From Candidatus Jettenia sp. (lineage in GTDB: Bacteria; Planctomycetota; Brocadiia; Brocadiales; Brocadiaceae): a DNA stretch of 64,000 bases. The stretch is taken from NCBI GenBank assembly GCA_021650895.1, contig CP091278.1:897659-961658 (forward strand), written 5' to 3'. Position numbers and translations under genes: made by a program. This document shows positions 9,187 to 18,885 of the stretch, one piece after another; the stretch's first letter is position 1, and each line of letters opens with the position of its first letter. The notes below the pieces were generated by a model that saw only the letters and a program-made list of their open reading frames with translations, did no database searches and was not told where the DNA came from.

Positions 9187-10932
9187 ATGTTAAATATTAC
9201 AACAAAAACAAAACATAGGGATATCTTCCCTGAGGTCGTAAATCTTCTTGACAATTCTAAAAAATTCTTTGAACGAATTGGCGCCTCAGATATGGAGAAA
9301 AAAGTTGTAGAAATGCGTGCTCAACTTAATGAACCCTTCTATCTCCTGGTAGCCGGAGAATATAATTCGGGCAAATCCAGTTTTATTAATGCTATGTGCG
9401 GTGAACGAGTCCTTACAGATGGTCCAACGCCTACAACCAATCGAATTACCCTCCTAACCTATGGCGATAAGGTCGAGATTAAAGAAGTTGGTGATCATCT
9501 ATGTCAGGCAACTTATCCTATGGAATCACTGAAGGATGTTACCCTGGTTGATACTCCTGGCACAAATTCAATTATTATAGAACATTCAGCCCTAACGGAA
9601 AGTTTTGTTCACAGGGCAGAACTCGTACTTTTTGTGACCTCTGCAGACCATCCGTTTACGGAGAGTGAACGTCAATTTCTACAATTCCTTAAAAATAAAT
9701 GGGGAAGGAAAGTGCTGTTTATTCTCAATAAGATAGATTTAAAAACACCAGAAGAACTCAACGAAATCATAAACTTTTTGGAAAAAAATTGCTATCGTCT
9801 GTTGGGTTTTGAGCCTAAAATTTTAGCGGTATCTGCCAGGGAGGCATACAGGGCAAAGGTTGAAGGAAATAAAGAGCTACTTGATAAAAGTAAAATCGTG
9901 GAAGTCGAAAATTTTATCTTTGATAAACTGGATCTGGATACAAAGATCGATTTTAAACTGGTCAGCCCTCTAAAATACCTCTTTAATGTCTTTACCGAGC
10001 TTCAGCACAATCTGTCTGAAAAGGTTAATAAATGTAATACAGACATTAAAAGTATTGAACGATTTGAGACACGACTTAAGAATAAAAAACACGACATGCA
10101 GGAATACACATTAAAGTATAAAGATGAGATTAAGCTGGTATTCTCACGATTAAAAGAAAAACTAGATAACTTCCTGAATTCATACGTTACGATAAAATCA
10201 GTAACTTTTTCTAAAGTAGGACGGGAAAAGATTGATGAAAAATTTAAGAGAGAAGTATATGGACTTTTGAATCCACAAGTTGACTTAGACCGAATTATTG
10301 ACGACGTAGTAGATTATGTGGCAAGAAACAATCGTGCATTATGGGATCTGGCAAGAGATCATATTGAAAAAGAAGTAGGATATGACCGTAGAGCTGGAAG
10401 CATTCTTGACGGACATGCCGAACGTCACTATGATGACCGAAAGCACGAAATAGAAATCGCCTTAAAATCCCGTTCCAAAGAATTCAGAGAATTGGATATC
10501 GACCGGGAATCAGAAAGGATAAATAGTTCTGTTCAGGGTGGATTTATTAGCTTTTTGGTGACCGAAGCGTTTGCTATTGGTATTGGAGTTAGTGCTGTTA
10601 TGATATTCTCATGGATTGTGCCTCCTCCGGTTACTATAGGAATTTCTGTGGCATTGGCAGCTATCGGATTTGCCATTCTTCCTAAACGGAGGAAAACCTT
10701 CCGTAACGAGTTTATTAAACGGACGGATGCAATTTGTGAGCGATTCGTAGAATTTATGAAGTTTGAAATAGATAAAGCTATTGACCGCGTAATTGAAGAC
10801 ATTAGCAATAATATTTCATCATACAGGGACCTTCGCTGGACAGAGAGGGAAGAAATAGTCAGGCAAGTGTCTGAGGTAAATATGTTATTAGAAAGCGTGA
10901 AAACCCTTATGCGAAAAAGTGGTCTTAGCTAA
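9187..10932 (+). CDS. Bacterial dynamin-like GTPase
   Basis: 581-residue dynamin-superfamily GTPase. G1 is GEYNSGKSS (about residues 57-65), G2 the Thr in GPTPTTN, G3 DTPG (122-125) and G4 NKID (181-184). A long helical stalk rich in Lys/Glu follows, then two adjacent hydrophobic helices (about 449-500, SFLVTEAFAIGIGVSAVMIF and VTIGISVALAAIGFAIL), the membrane paddle or anchor. This architecture is that of bacterial dynamin-like proteins, which remodel or fuse membranes. The ATG at 9187 has a weak TTAGG site; a TTG 108 bases upstream is open in frame but the added residues show no family similarity. The next gene follows at 10 bases. Confidence 0.85.
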   Translation: MLNITTKTKHRDIFPEVVNLLDNSKKFFERIGASDMEKKVVEMRAQLNEPFYLLVAGEYNSGKSSFINAMCGERVLTDGPTPTTNRITLLTYGDKVEIKEVGDHLCQATYPMESLKDVTLVDTPGTNSIIIEHSALTESFVHRAELVLFVTSADHPFTESERQFLQFLKNKWGRKVLFILNKIDLKTPEELNEIINFLEKNCYRLLGFEPKILAVSAREAYRAKVEGNKELLDKSKIVEVENFIFDKLDLDTKIDFKLVSPLKYLFNVFTELQHNLSEKVNKCNTDIKSIERFETRLKNKKHDMQEYTLKYKDEIKLVFSRLKEKLDNFLNSYVTIKSVTFSKVGREKIDEKFKREVYGLLNPQVDLDRIIDDVVDYVARNNRALWDLARDHIEKEVGYDRRAGSILDGHAERHYDDRKHEIEIALKSRSKEFRELDIDRESERINSSVQGGFISFLVTEAFAIGIGVSAVMIFSWIVPPPVTIGISVALAAIGFAILPKRRKTFRNEFIKRTDAICERFVEFMKFEIDKAIDRVIEDISNNISSYRDLRWTEREEIVRQVSEVNMLLESVKTLMRKSGLS

Positions 10933-10942
10933 GGAGAAATGC

Positions 10943-11722
10943 ATGAAAATAGTAAGAATGTTGCTTGTGACAGTATGCTTCATATTCGTCTCCTATACAG
11001 CATTTGGCGCAAACTATTGCCTGAATTGCTTTGATAATATTGATGAAAATGAGAAGTACTGCATTGTATGCAAAACAAAATTATCCGTTGATAAATTAAA
11101 GAATGAGGAAGATCAGTTAATTTATGCCGTTACCTTATCCCGACAAAATTACCGAAAGGCGCTTGATGAATTGAGAGAACATTATCAGAGTACCGGTAAT
11201 CAACTTCGTCTCCAAAAAGCTCGCAGGGAGCTTGATGCGTTGGATAAAGTACCACAACCTTTGTATACTAATGAAGGGTTGGGAGATGTGCAAACAGGAA
11301 TGGCCTTACGGGATATTGAGGGTGCAAATATACTCCTTAAAGATGGTTTGATGTATAAAAAATCACTCAGTAAAGAAAACCGTATTACAGCCATTAAGCG
11401 TCTGGAAAAGCTGCTACAGGAGTATCCTGATAGTGATAAAGTAGATGATGCCGCCTTTGCAATTGCAGAAATATATGCCAGTATTTATTTTAAGGATTAT
11501 GAGAGTGCAGCAAAATATTATATAAAGAGTTATCAGTTAAATCCAGGTATTAAGCAACCAGCACTTTTACATGCTGCTGAGATGTATGATAAAATGGCTG
11601 ATTATAACAGAGCCAAAGTAATTTATAAGCAAGCTGCCGTATATAGTCCTAATGCAAAATCATGCAAAAAAGCACAAAAAAGACTATCCATATTAGAACA
11701 AGAATCTTATGGTAAAAAGTAA
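10943..11722 (+). CDS. Exported TPR protein with a Cys4 zinc-ribbon-like N-terminus
   Basis: About 259 residues. The start at ATG 10943 is chosen because AAGGAG lies 6 bases ahead. A signal peptide (MKIVRMLLVTVCFIFVSYTA) is followed at once by CLNCFDNIDENEKYCIVCK, a Cys-x2-Cys / Cys-x2-Cys zinc-ribbon-like knuckle, then coiled coil and two or three tetratricopeptide repeats (about residues 140-250: AIKRLEKLLQEYPDSDKVDDA, AAKYYIKSYQLNPG, NRAKVIYKQAAVYSPNA). TPRs imply a scaffolding role in the envelope. It sits between the dynamin-like gene and ispF in a tight plus-strand group. No specific family recognised. Confidence 0.7.
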   Translation: MKIVRMLLVTVCFIFVSYTAFGANYCLNCFDNIDENEKYCIVCKTKLSVDKLKNEEDQLIYAVTLSRQNYRKALDELREHYQSTGNQLRLQKARRELDALDKVPQPLYTNEGLGDVQTGMALRDIEGANILLKDGLMYKKSLSKENRITAIKRLEKLLQEYPDSDKVDDAAFAIAEIYASIYFKDYESAAKYYIKSYQLNPGIKQPALLHAAEMYDKMADYNRAKVIYKQAAVYSPNAKSCKKAQKRLSILEQESYGKK

Positions 11723-11727
11723 GCCAT

Positions 11728-12204
11728 ATGCTCTTTGGGATTGGATACGATATTCATAAACTTGTTGAAAACCGCAAATTGGTGCTAGGAGGAGTAGAAT
11801 TTGATTATCATTTAGGTCTCCTTGGTCATTCAGATGCCGATGTGGTACTCCATGCAGTATGTGATGCCTTATTGGGAGCGGCAGCTCTTGGTGATATAGG
11901 AGAGCACTTTCCTGATACTGATCAAAAATGGAAAGGAGTCTCCAGTAAAATCCTTCTTTCAAGGGTTGCGGATCTTGTAAAAGAACAACGCTATATAATC
12001 AATAATATAGATGTAATGATCCTTGCTCAACAACCAAAAATTGGTATGAAAAAACTGGAAATGAAGAGAAATATAGCAGAATGTCTCCGTATGGATGTAA
12101 ACAGAGTCAACATAAAGGCGACAACAATGGAAGGGATAGATGCCATTGGCCGCGGTGAGGCTATCGCTACCCAAGCTATTGCAAGTTTATATGAAGATCT
12201 GTAA
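11728..12204 (+). CDS. ispF: 2-C-methyl-D-erythritol 2,4-cyclodiphosphate synthase IspF
   Basis: 158-residue IspF of the MEP isoprenoid pathway, forming the cyclic diphosphate from CDP-ME-2-phosphate. Metal ligands are in GYDIHK (residues 5-10) and GHSDADVVLHAV (about 33-44). The conserved GDIGEHFPDTD block and the C-terminal KATTMEGIDAIGRGEAIA (normally KATTTEGLGFxGRGEGI) are present. Length is standard. It starts five bases after the TPR gene, suggesting co-transcription from the dynamin-like gene onward. Confidence 0.96.
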   Translation: MLFGIGYDIHKLVENRKLVLGGVEFDYHLGLLGHSDADVVLHAVCDALLGAAALGDIGEHFPDTDQKWKGVSSKILLSRVADLVKEQRYIINNIDVMILAQQPKIGMKKLEMKRNIAECLRMDVNRVNIKATTMEGIDAIGRGEAIATQAIASLYEDL

Positions 12205-12229
12205 TTTTTAAAGGATAAGATGTTTCAAT

Positions 12230-12886
12230 ATGGCAATATGGAAAAGGAAAAAAAAGATAAAGGAATCTGAGGATACTCTTCAGAAGGTAGAAATTAAAGA
12301 ACTACCGGCAGATACTGTCTCTCCTGAGAAAAAAGAAATAAAGGAGATATCACAGGAAATACAGGTAAATAATGCTTTCTCAGAAAACATGGAGAAAAAA
12401 GAAATATCCCAGAAAACAACGGCAGATAATCCTTCCACAGTAACTGCAATAGAAGAGTCACCTGCAAAAGAACAACCTGAACAGGAAGAACCTATTTCTG
12501 AAAAAATGCCAGAATTTGAGCGTCCTGAAACAGCTCAAGAAGATATGAATAGTGGGGTAATACTGTTTGGAAAGAAGATTTCCGGCTTTATGGGTAAGGT
12601 ATTCTGGGGCACGTTATCTATCGCTATCCTGCCCCCTCTCTTCGCATTCGCTTTTGGTATCTTAACCATCGTATTCATGCTTATCTTCCCAATACTGGGT
12701 GTTGTACTCGTTGCATCGATACCTGTGGTGCTGGTAACACTCTTCATATTCCTTATTGCAATTCCTATACTATTTCCTTTACTCGTGATATTTTTACTCA
12801 TTACCGGCAAAGGAAAATTACTCATCGGTTCAGAAGGAAAATGGATTGGTATTGAGATATTTGGGAAGAGCTATTCCTTAAAATAA
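12230..12886 (+). CDS. Membrane protein with a charged N-terminal half
   Basis: 218 residues, no recognised family. Residues 1-110 are Lys/Glu-rich and low-complexity, with a partly repeated KKEIKEISQ / KKEISQKT motif, probably disordered. Residues 115-210 hold two or three hydrophobic segments (FWGTLSIAILPPLFAFAF, LIFPILGVVLVASIPVVLV, FLIAIPILFPLLVIFLL). It ends with a short soluble tail (GKGKLLIGSEGKWIGIEIFG). It is last in the plus-strand group after ispF, 25 bases downstream, and convergent with serS (11 bases apart). Confidence 0.65.
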   Translation: MAIWKRKKKIKESEDTLQKVEIKELPADTVSPEKKEIKEISQEIQVNNAFSENMEKKEISQKTTADNPSTVTAIEESPAKEQPEQEEPISEKMPEFERPETAQEDMNSGVILFGKKISGFMGKVFWGTLSIAILPPLFAFAFGILTIVFMLIFPILGVVLVASIPVVLVTLFIFLIAIPILFPLLVIFLLITGKGKLLIGSEGKWIGIEIFGKSYSLK

Positions 12887-12897
12887 AAAATCAGTAT

Positions 12898-14184
12898 TCA
12901 CTTAAATTCCTTTTTATCAATAACCTTAATACCACTCATATAGGGATAAAGCACATCCGGAATTACGATAGATCCATCCTTTTGCTGATAGGTCTCAAGA
13001 AGCGCAATAACCGTTCTTGGCAGAGCTAAGCCAGATCCGTTTAATGTATGCACAAATCCTATCTTTCCATCTTCATCCCGGAAACGCATATTAATACGTC
13101 TTGACTGGAAATCTTCAAAATTACTGCAGGAAGAAACCTCTAAAAATTTATCTAACCCAGGAGACCAAACCTCGATATCATAACACTTTGCGGCCGCAAA
13201 ACTCATATCCCCGGTACACAATTTTACTATCCTGTATTCAAGTCCTAAAAGTTGAAGCACCTTTTCTGCATTGCCAACGAGTAATTCCAGTTCATGATAA
13301 GATGTTTCCGGTCTCACCAGTTTAACCAGCTCTACTTTATTGAATTGATGAACTCGTATAATGCCTCTCGTATCCTTACCGTAAGAGCCTGCCTCACGCC
13401 GAAAGCAAGGGGTATAGGCTGTATAGTAAACAGGAAGATCTTTGTATGAGAATATTTCATCACGATGGATATTGGTAACAGGCACTTCTGCTGTAGGCAC
13501 GAGGAAAAGGTCATCAACAGCAGTCCGGTACATATCCTCTTCTAACTTCGGCAGCTGCCCTGTTCCTGTCATAGCTGTGCGGTTAACGAGAAACGGCGGA
13601 AATAATTCAGTATATCCATGCTCCCTGGTATGAAGATCCAGCATAAAACTAAATAAGGCGCGTTCAAGCTTTGCCCCAAGACCTTTTAATAGTATAAAGC
13701 CTGACCCTGAAATCTTCGATGATCGTTCTAAATCGAGAATGTCTAGAATACTTCCCAGTTCCCAATGTGGAAGAGGAGTAAAATCAAATACTTTCCGGTT
13801 TCCCCAGGTTTTGACAACGACATTATCCTTCTCATCCTTGCCAATAGGTGTGTCTGTAGAAGGAATATTTGGAATGCGGAGGAGAAGGTTGTTCATTTGA
13901 AATTCCAACCCTTTTAGTTTCTCTTCACTAGATTTTATTTCATCACCGATCTTCTTTGTTTCTTCAATAATTCCAGAAGCATCCTGCCCTTTTTTTTTCA
14001 GTTCATTGACAGCCTTTGATCTCTCGTTACGCTTACTCTTTAACTGTTCGCAGGCATAGATTGTAGACCTGCGCTGTACATCAAGCTCTAAAATTTCGTC
14101 AATACTGGCCGCATTTTCATGTTTATTGGCGATAGCCTGTTTGATCTTGTCAGGGTTATTCCTGATAAAATTTATATCAAGCAT
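12898..14184 (-). CDS. serS: Seryl-tRNA synthetase
   Basis: 428-residue class II synthetase. The N-terminal antiparallel coiled-coil tRNA-binding arm spans about residues 1-110 (ANKHENAASIDEIL to KSSEEKLKGLEFQ). The catalytic core follows with class II motif 2 (CFRREAGSYGKDTRGIIRVH) and motif 3 (LNGSGLALPRTVIALLE). Serine-specific residues lie in TAEVPVTNIH and EVSSCSNFEDFQSRR. Full length for bacterial SerRS; start at the ATG giving MLDINFIRNNPD, the usual family start. Single gene; no T-box or other leader motif seen upstream. Confidence 0.97.
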   Translation of the reverse strand: MLDINFIRNNPDKIKQAIANKHENAASIDEILELDVQRRSTIYACEQLKSKRNERSKAVNELKKKGQDASGIIEETKKIGDEIKSSEEKLKGLEFQMNNLLLRIPNIPSTDTPIGKDEKDNVVVKTWGNRKVFDFTPLPHWELGSILDILDLERSSKISGSGFILLKGLGAKLERALFSFMLDLHTREHGYTELFPPFLVNRTAMTGTGQLPKLEEDMYRTAVDDLFLVPTAEVPVTNIHRDEIFSYKDLPVYYTAYTPCFRREAGSYGKDTRGIIRVHQFNKVELVKLVRPETSYHELELLVGNAEKVLQLLGLEYRIVKLCTGDMSFAAAKCYDIEVWSPGLDKFLEVSSCSNFEDFQSRRINMRFRDEDGKIGFVHTLNGSGLALPRTVIALLETYQQKDGSIVIPDVLYPYMSGIKVIDKKEFK

Positions 14185-14596
14185 GTATTCAAAAAGCCTC
14201 CCATTATTTAACTAAATATATCAACGAAACACAAAAGTGTAAGGTTGATTTTTCTAAATATTTTTCTATGCGAATTATATGGAATCACTTTCGTGAATTC
14301 AATGGAATTCTATTTATACCATTAACACGCTAATGTTTATAGATCAGGAGAACAAACAGACAATAAGATTTACCATATGAATTGATTTTGTCAAACCCTT
14401 CTTTTAATCTCTACCAAAAAATCTAGCTTTTTATGATGATGTTTGAGATAATAAAAATGTTACAAAAACTTGGCAGAGTTAAAATATTACTTACAGACAG
14501 ACTGTTAGTTAGTTCAATCGTCTTCGACCGGATTAAAGCATTTCATATGATTATTTCACTATAGCGCAAACCCAAATTATTTATAAACCGACTGCT
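14185..14596. promoter_or_regulatory. Divergent intergenic region between serS and the DUF362 gene
   Basis: About 410 AT-rich bases between divergent genes, presumably holding both promoters. No ORF, tRNA, repeat family or strong hairpin was seen. Confidence 0.4.
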
Positions 14597-15589
14597 ATGA
14601 ACAGGCATGATAAAATCTCACGTAGGACATTTCTCAAGACTGGTATTACTGTAGGCGCTGGCTTATATGGGTTATCCTATTTGAGTACTACGAAGAAAAA
14701 ACCAACCTTAAAGAAACAAAAGGAACACCAATTAAAACCTGGATTGGTCGTTGCTTATGGGAATGTTACTGATCCTATCAATGAAGTCACTGTAATAAAA
14801 GAGATGGTACATCGTGCTATGAACGCTCTGGGCGGTATGAACAAACTTGTTTCCAAAGGTAATAGAGTTGTTATCAAGCCCAATATTGCATGGAATCAGA
14901 AACCAGAGTTCGCCGCCAATACCAATCCTTTTGTAGTAGCAGCCCTGGTGGAGTTATGTAGAGAAGCAGGAGCAAGCATGGTAAAGGTAATGGATCATAC
15001 CTGTTCGGCAAACCCTGAACCATCTTATGTTAACAGTGGTATTGCCACAGCAGCCCACCAGTCAGGGGCTGAGGTAATTTATCTTAATAAGAGCCGTTTC
15101 AAGGATTTTATTATCCCTGATGGCAAAGTCTTGAAATCGTGGTATTTTTATGAGGAAATGGTATACGCCAATGAAGTGGATGTTCTTATTAATGTCCCTA
15201 TTGCAAAACAGCATGGCACATCACGACTTTCTATGGGACTAAAAAATGTTTTCGGTATGATTGGTGGGGACCGGGGCAGCCTACATACCAATATTCATCC
15301 AAAAATTGCTGATCTTAATAAATTCGTTAAGATAGACCTTACCGTACTCGACGCCTTCCGTATTCTGAAAAATCACGGTCCTACCGGCGGAAGATTAGAT
15401 GACGTCGACAATTCTGTAGATCATGCACGGCGTATCATCATAGGCACTGACCCGGTTGCTGTTGATGCCTATGGCGCCAGCTTATTCAGTATCCAACCAA
15501 AAGATATAGGCTACATCCGTGAATCGCATGAGCAGAGGCTGGGAGAGATTGATTATCGATTAAAAGGTTTTGAGGAAATACGAGTGTAA
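14597..15589 (+). CDS. DUF362 protein with Tat signal
   Basis: 330 residues. The N-terminus SRRTFLKTGITVGAGLYGL is a twin-arginine signal, so the protein is exported folded. The body is DUF362: VVIKPNIAWNQKPEFAANTN, VKVMDHTCSANPEPSY, DVLINVPIAKQHGTSRLSMG-type block and GTDPVAVDAYGASLF near the C-terminus. DUF362 proteins often carry iron-sulfur or accompany redox enzymes; no ferredoxin-type Cys cluster is seen here. It stands alone between divergent serS and the Mut7-C gene, with no operon partner to point to a substrate. Confidence 0.85.
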   Translation: MNRHDKISRRTFLKTGITVGAGLYGLSYLSTTKKKPTLKKQKEHQLKPGLVVAYGNVTDPINEVTVIKEMVHRAMNALGGMNKLVSKGNRVVIKPNIAWNQKPEFAANTNPFVVAALVELCREAGASMVKVMDHTCSANPEPSYVNSGIATAAHQSGAEVIYLNKSRFKDFIIPDGKVLKSWYFYEEMVYANEVDVLINVPIAKQHGTSRLSMGLKNVFGMIGGDRGSLHTNIHPKIADLNKFVKIDLTVLDAFRILKNHGPTGGRLDDVDNSVDHARRIIIGTDPVAVDAYGASLFSIQPKDIGYIRESHEQRLGEIDYRLKGFEEIRV

Positions 15590-15701
15590 TTAAACTACAA
15601 TCTATTGTAGTCACTCAATACTCAAAAGATAAAAACAGAAAAAAACCTCCGCTCTTCTTATTCTCTCTGAAAAAGTATTCTACGAAGGCGGTATTCAATA
15701 T

Positions 15702-16190
15702 ATGACCTCAAAACCCTTAAAGTTTATTGCAGATGCTATGCTTGGCAGACTCGCAAAATGGTTACGCATACTAGGATATGATGTGGTATATGAACCTTTT
15801 ATTTCAGATGATGCTCTCATTGCCAGATCTCTTCGTGATGACCGTATAATACTATCCATGGATAAGAGATTAATAGAACGTATATCAGCAAAGAACTCCC
15901 TTTACATTAAAGACAGCAACTATAAAGAGCAACTCAAACAGGTAATCACTCATTACAACATTGATTACAAAACTAACATCTTTACAAGGTGTCTGGTCTG
16001 CAATAGATCGTTAGATACTATCCATAAGGAAAAGATCCAAGATAAAGTATTTCCGTATGTTTATTCAATACAAGATAAATTCTACATCTGCCAGCAATGC
16101 AATCGCATATATTGGGCTGGTACCCATAGAGTTAATATAGTAGAAATGCTGAATGAGATATTAAAAGATATAAATCTGGAGTGTATATGA
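15702..16190 (+). CDS. Mut7-C RNase-domain protein
   Basis: 162 residues matching the Mut7-C (DUF82) family: FIADAMLGRLAKWLRILGYD at the N-terminus, a PIN-like fold with acidic residues (DDALIARS, SMDKRL), then a zinc ribbon with CLVCNRS at about residue 105 and CQQCNRIYWAGTH at about 138. The family is predicted to be an RNase; activity is inferred from the PIN-like fold. No obvious toxin-antitoxin partner. Confidence 0.87.
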   Translation: MTSKPLKFIADAMLGRLAKWLRILGYDVVYEPFISDDALIARSLRDDRIILSMDKRLIERISAKNSLYIKDSNYKEQLKQVITHYNIDYKTNIFTRCLVCNRSLDTIHKEKIQDKVFPYVYSIQDKFYICQQCNRIYWAGTHRVNIVEMLNEILKDINLECI

Positions 16191-16346
16191 AAATCTCATC
16201 ATACTACCCTGTTTTCCTGGATATTTATTCAATTTGACAATTTTTGGATGGTTTTGTATAGTTAATTTTACGTAACTGATTGAAGCTGCTATTGAACCTA
16301 TGGAATTTTATTACAAAAAATCATATATATTTGGCAAGATAAGACA

Positions 16347-17258
16347 ATGAACAAACTCATAGTATCTTTACTCTATTTGGCTTTAACTTTATTTCAACAA
16401 ACTGCATTCTCCGCAGATAAAAAATATCAAAACGATGTTGTAGCAACGGTTAATGGTAAAAAAATATTACAAGAAGACATAAGTAACAGGCTCAGTAACT
16501 TTAAGGATGTAGATCCTGATACTCTGGATACTATCAAACAAGAAATCATAGATCAATTGATTACTGATATCCTGCTGGAAGAGTTCATTGATAAGCAAGG
16601 TTTAGTGATTGCACCGGAAGAGATTGAAAGGGAGATAGATCAGATAAGAGGCACTATTGGTGGTACCCAATCACTGGAACAAGTCCTTACATCTATTGGC
16701 TCTCATATGATGGAATTCAAAAAAAGTGTAAAACACTCTATTGCCCTTGAAAAATATTTTCATGATAAACTTGATGACAGGATGTTAGAGAAGTTTTTTG
16801 AGGAGAACAAAAATCTCTTTAATGGCGAATCGGTAAAGGTAAGTCACATCCTCGTAGATACAAGAAATATGAAGACACCGGAAGAATATACTCAAGCGCT
16901 TGAGCATATTAAAAATATTAAAAAGGAAATTGACCAGGGAAGTACCTTTGATGAAACCGCAAGAAAATATTCCAACTGCCCGTCTGCCCTCATTGGTGGA
17001 GATTTAGGGTTTATTCAGAGAAAGAGTAATCTTGCAAAGTCATTTTCAGACACTGCATTTGCCTTACAGGTGGATCAAATGGGTGGACCAATTCGGACAG
17101 AATATGGATATCATCTCATAAAGGTTACTGATAAGAAAGAAGGTTCTCGTATTCAATTTACAAGCGTTAAGGAGAAAGTGCGTTTAGAAGTACTTGATGC
17201 TGAAATCCTTAAACTACTCGATCGCCTTCGGAAGGAAGCTCAGATTGTAGCCAACTAA
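16347..17258 (+). CDS. Periplasmic parvulin-type peptidyl-prolyl isomerase (SurA/PrsA-like)
   Basis: 303 residues: signal peptide (MNKLIVSLLYLALTLFQQTAFSA), a SurA-type N-terminal chaperone domain (VVATVNGKKILQEDI to about residue 150), one PpiC rotamase domain (VKVSHILVDTRN to GYHLIKVTDKKEG, about 168-275) with the family GGDLGFI block, and a short C-terminal helix. It should assist outer-membrane or periplasmic protein folding. One parvulin domain rather than the two of E. coli SurA. Convergent with the following lipoprotein gene. Confidence 0.9.
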   Translation: MNKLIVSLLYLALTLFQQTAFSADKKYQNDVVATVNGKKILQEDISNRLSNFKDVDPDTLDTIKQEIIDQLITDILLEEFIDKQGLVIAPEEIEREIDQIRGTIGGTQSLEQVLTSIGSHMMEFKKSVKHSIALEKYFHDKLDDRMLEKFFEENKNLFNGESVKVSHILVDTRNMKTPEEYTQALEHIKNIKKEIDQGSTFDETARKYSNCPSALIGGDLGFIQRKSNLAKSFSDTAFALQVDQMGGPIRTEYGYHLIKVTDKKEGSRIQFTSVKEKVRLEVLDAEILKLLDRLRKEAQIVAN

Positions 17259-17322
17259 AAGAAACCAATAATACAATCCCCATAGTTGTTGATTTTATTT
17301 GATCAAAGATATTTCTCTATAC

Positions 17323-18024
17323 TTATTGTTTCTCTTTGTAGATATAATCAGATATCTCTTCTGAGGCAACAATTTTCTGGGCAAGCGCATAGGTAAGCTT
17401 TTGAATAGCATCATCCACCGCCGGAGCAAAATTAGGACCTGTAGTCATCCACCACTCATACTCTACCTTAGAAGTTACAAAATCAAGCCCTTTTCCTTCC
17501 ACAGAAATATCCGAATCCCATACTTTATTGAGGTTTGGATCTAAAAAAGATGCCGTTACCGAAAGGTTATGTTTTCCAACAGCTCTCCATACAGATTCTT
17601 CAATATAAAGTTCAATTTCTGAATCCTTTAAACTAACAGATAAAATGCCATCCAGACCTTTTTTACTCAAATATTCCTTACTTTGCAGATCACCTATTGG
17701 TATTACATTCTTAAAGACAGCCTTTGACATTTCCTCTAATTTCGAAGAGAGAGATTTTCCGATGGGAAAAACAAAATTCGGAAAAACATAGCGAGGTGAA
17801 CCAGCTTCATATTGCCTTAGTGGCGCTTCTTGAACAAAATTACGCAAATGAGGCTCAATGTACAAACCTACAGTAATAGGTAATGGAGTTATTTGATAAA
17901 GTCTTTTATCAAGATCGGGAGAAAGTCTTACTGGCGGTCTTTGCCCACTTAAACATCCTGTCAAGACAAGAAAAGAAAGCAAAGCAACCCAATATTTATA
18001 TGAGATAGATTTCATGAAATACAT
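17323..18024 (-). CDS. Outer-envelope lipoprotein of unknown function
   Basis: 233 residues with a lipoprotein signal peptide whose lipobox is VLTGC (Cys near residue 24); a second start three codons in gives MKSISYKYW and would also work. The rest is soluble (VGLYIEPHLRNF, GLDGILSVSLKDSEIELYI, SVTASFLDPNLNKVWDSDIS), similar in style to lipoproteins that gather at the outer membrane, but no named family is recognised. Solitary minus-strand gene. Confidence 0.7.
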   Translation of the reverse strand: MYFMKSISYKYWVALLSFLVLTGCLSGQRPPVRLSPDLDKRLYQITPLPITVGLYIEPHLRNFVQEAPLRQYEAGSPRYVFPNFVFPIGKSLSSKLEEMSKAVFKNVIPIGDLQSKEYLSKKGLDGILSVSLKDSEIELYIEESVWRAVGKHNLSVTASFLDPNLNKVWDSDISVEGKGLDFVTSKVEYEWWMTTGPNFAPAVDDAIQKLTYALAQKIVASEEISDYIYKEKQ

Positions 18025-18147
18025 AGAACAAACAAATACCTTTCATGCGATTGATATGTATGTGCTATAATGGTATCCTTTGAAAGGGCAGTAACAGAGA
18101 CTTATTTACCAGACATTACACAAAATCAGCAATATTTGTCAAGATTT

Positions 18148-18612
18148 TTATCTTTTCCACTTTACCGGTATGTCACTACTTTCTCTGCCAACCATAACAA
18201 CACCCTTTATCTTTCTCAATCGGGTATATACAGGATATGTTTTTAAAAGAATAGGGTCGCCACTTTTGGGACTTAATATTTCACTCGTTGCTGTTACTCC
18301 AGTCTTCAGTGTCTGCCATATTGGACAATCCTTACAAGCTAGTGCGAACTTATGCTTTATTAGGAAGCATTTTTTTCCTAGTGGCCGCCCCGTGAAAAAA
18401 TGCCTTGCTGCCTTATTGAGATTTACCACCTTAAACTCTGTATCAAATACCACTATAGGGTCTGTTATCATATCGAAAATACGGTCAAATTCTCCCCATC
18501 TTTTCTTTTTCCTCACAGAAGATGCATGCTTCTTGCTAATGTTTCCGTGAGCCTGTATATCAGCATTCAAATGCGTTGACCCTGATTTTGGATTATATCT
18601 TTTTGCAAACAA
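18148..18612 (-). CDS. Single-domain PAS protein
   Basis: 154 residues. A basic N-terminal stretch (about 1-38) is followed by one PAS domain (FDRIFDMITDPIVVFDTEFKVVNLNKAARHFF). A Cys/His-rich insert (GKKCFLIKHKFALACKDCPIW) of a type often seen in PAS sensors of redox or metal regulators sits in the middle. No kinase, HTH or GGDEF output is attached, so it may act with a partner in trans. The insert could bind a metal or Fe-S centre, which is inference. Confidence 0.75.
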   Translation of the reverse strand: MFAKRYNPKSGSTHLNADIQAHGNISKKHASSVRKKKRWGEFDRIFDMITDPIVVFDTEFKVVNLNKAARHFFTGRPLGKKCFLIKHKFALACKDCPIWQTLKTGVTATSEILSPKSGDPILLKTYPVYTRLRKIKGVVMVGRESSDIPVKWKR

Positions 18613-18885
18613 GTTTTGATCTCTTAATAATAATTTTTATTTACTTCTTCACCACAATAAAACGATGCTTATAGATGTGTTATCAAAATCAAGCAATTAG
18701 CATACCGCAAAATACTTGTAAGCAATGCATAATAACTATATTTACACAAGTGTTTAAGTAATTACTATATAAGGAAACACCGTTATAGATAATAGTTTAT
18801 TTTGCAGAGAAAGAAGTACTTTACGTGCAGGTAATTTTGGTGGTAATCAACCAGTGTTTGAAAATAGGTAGTTGTGAGCAAATAT

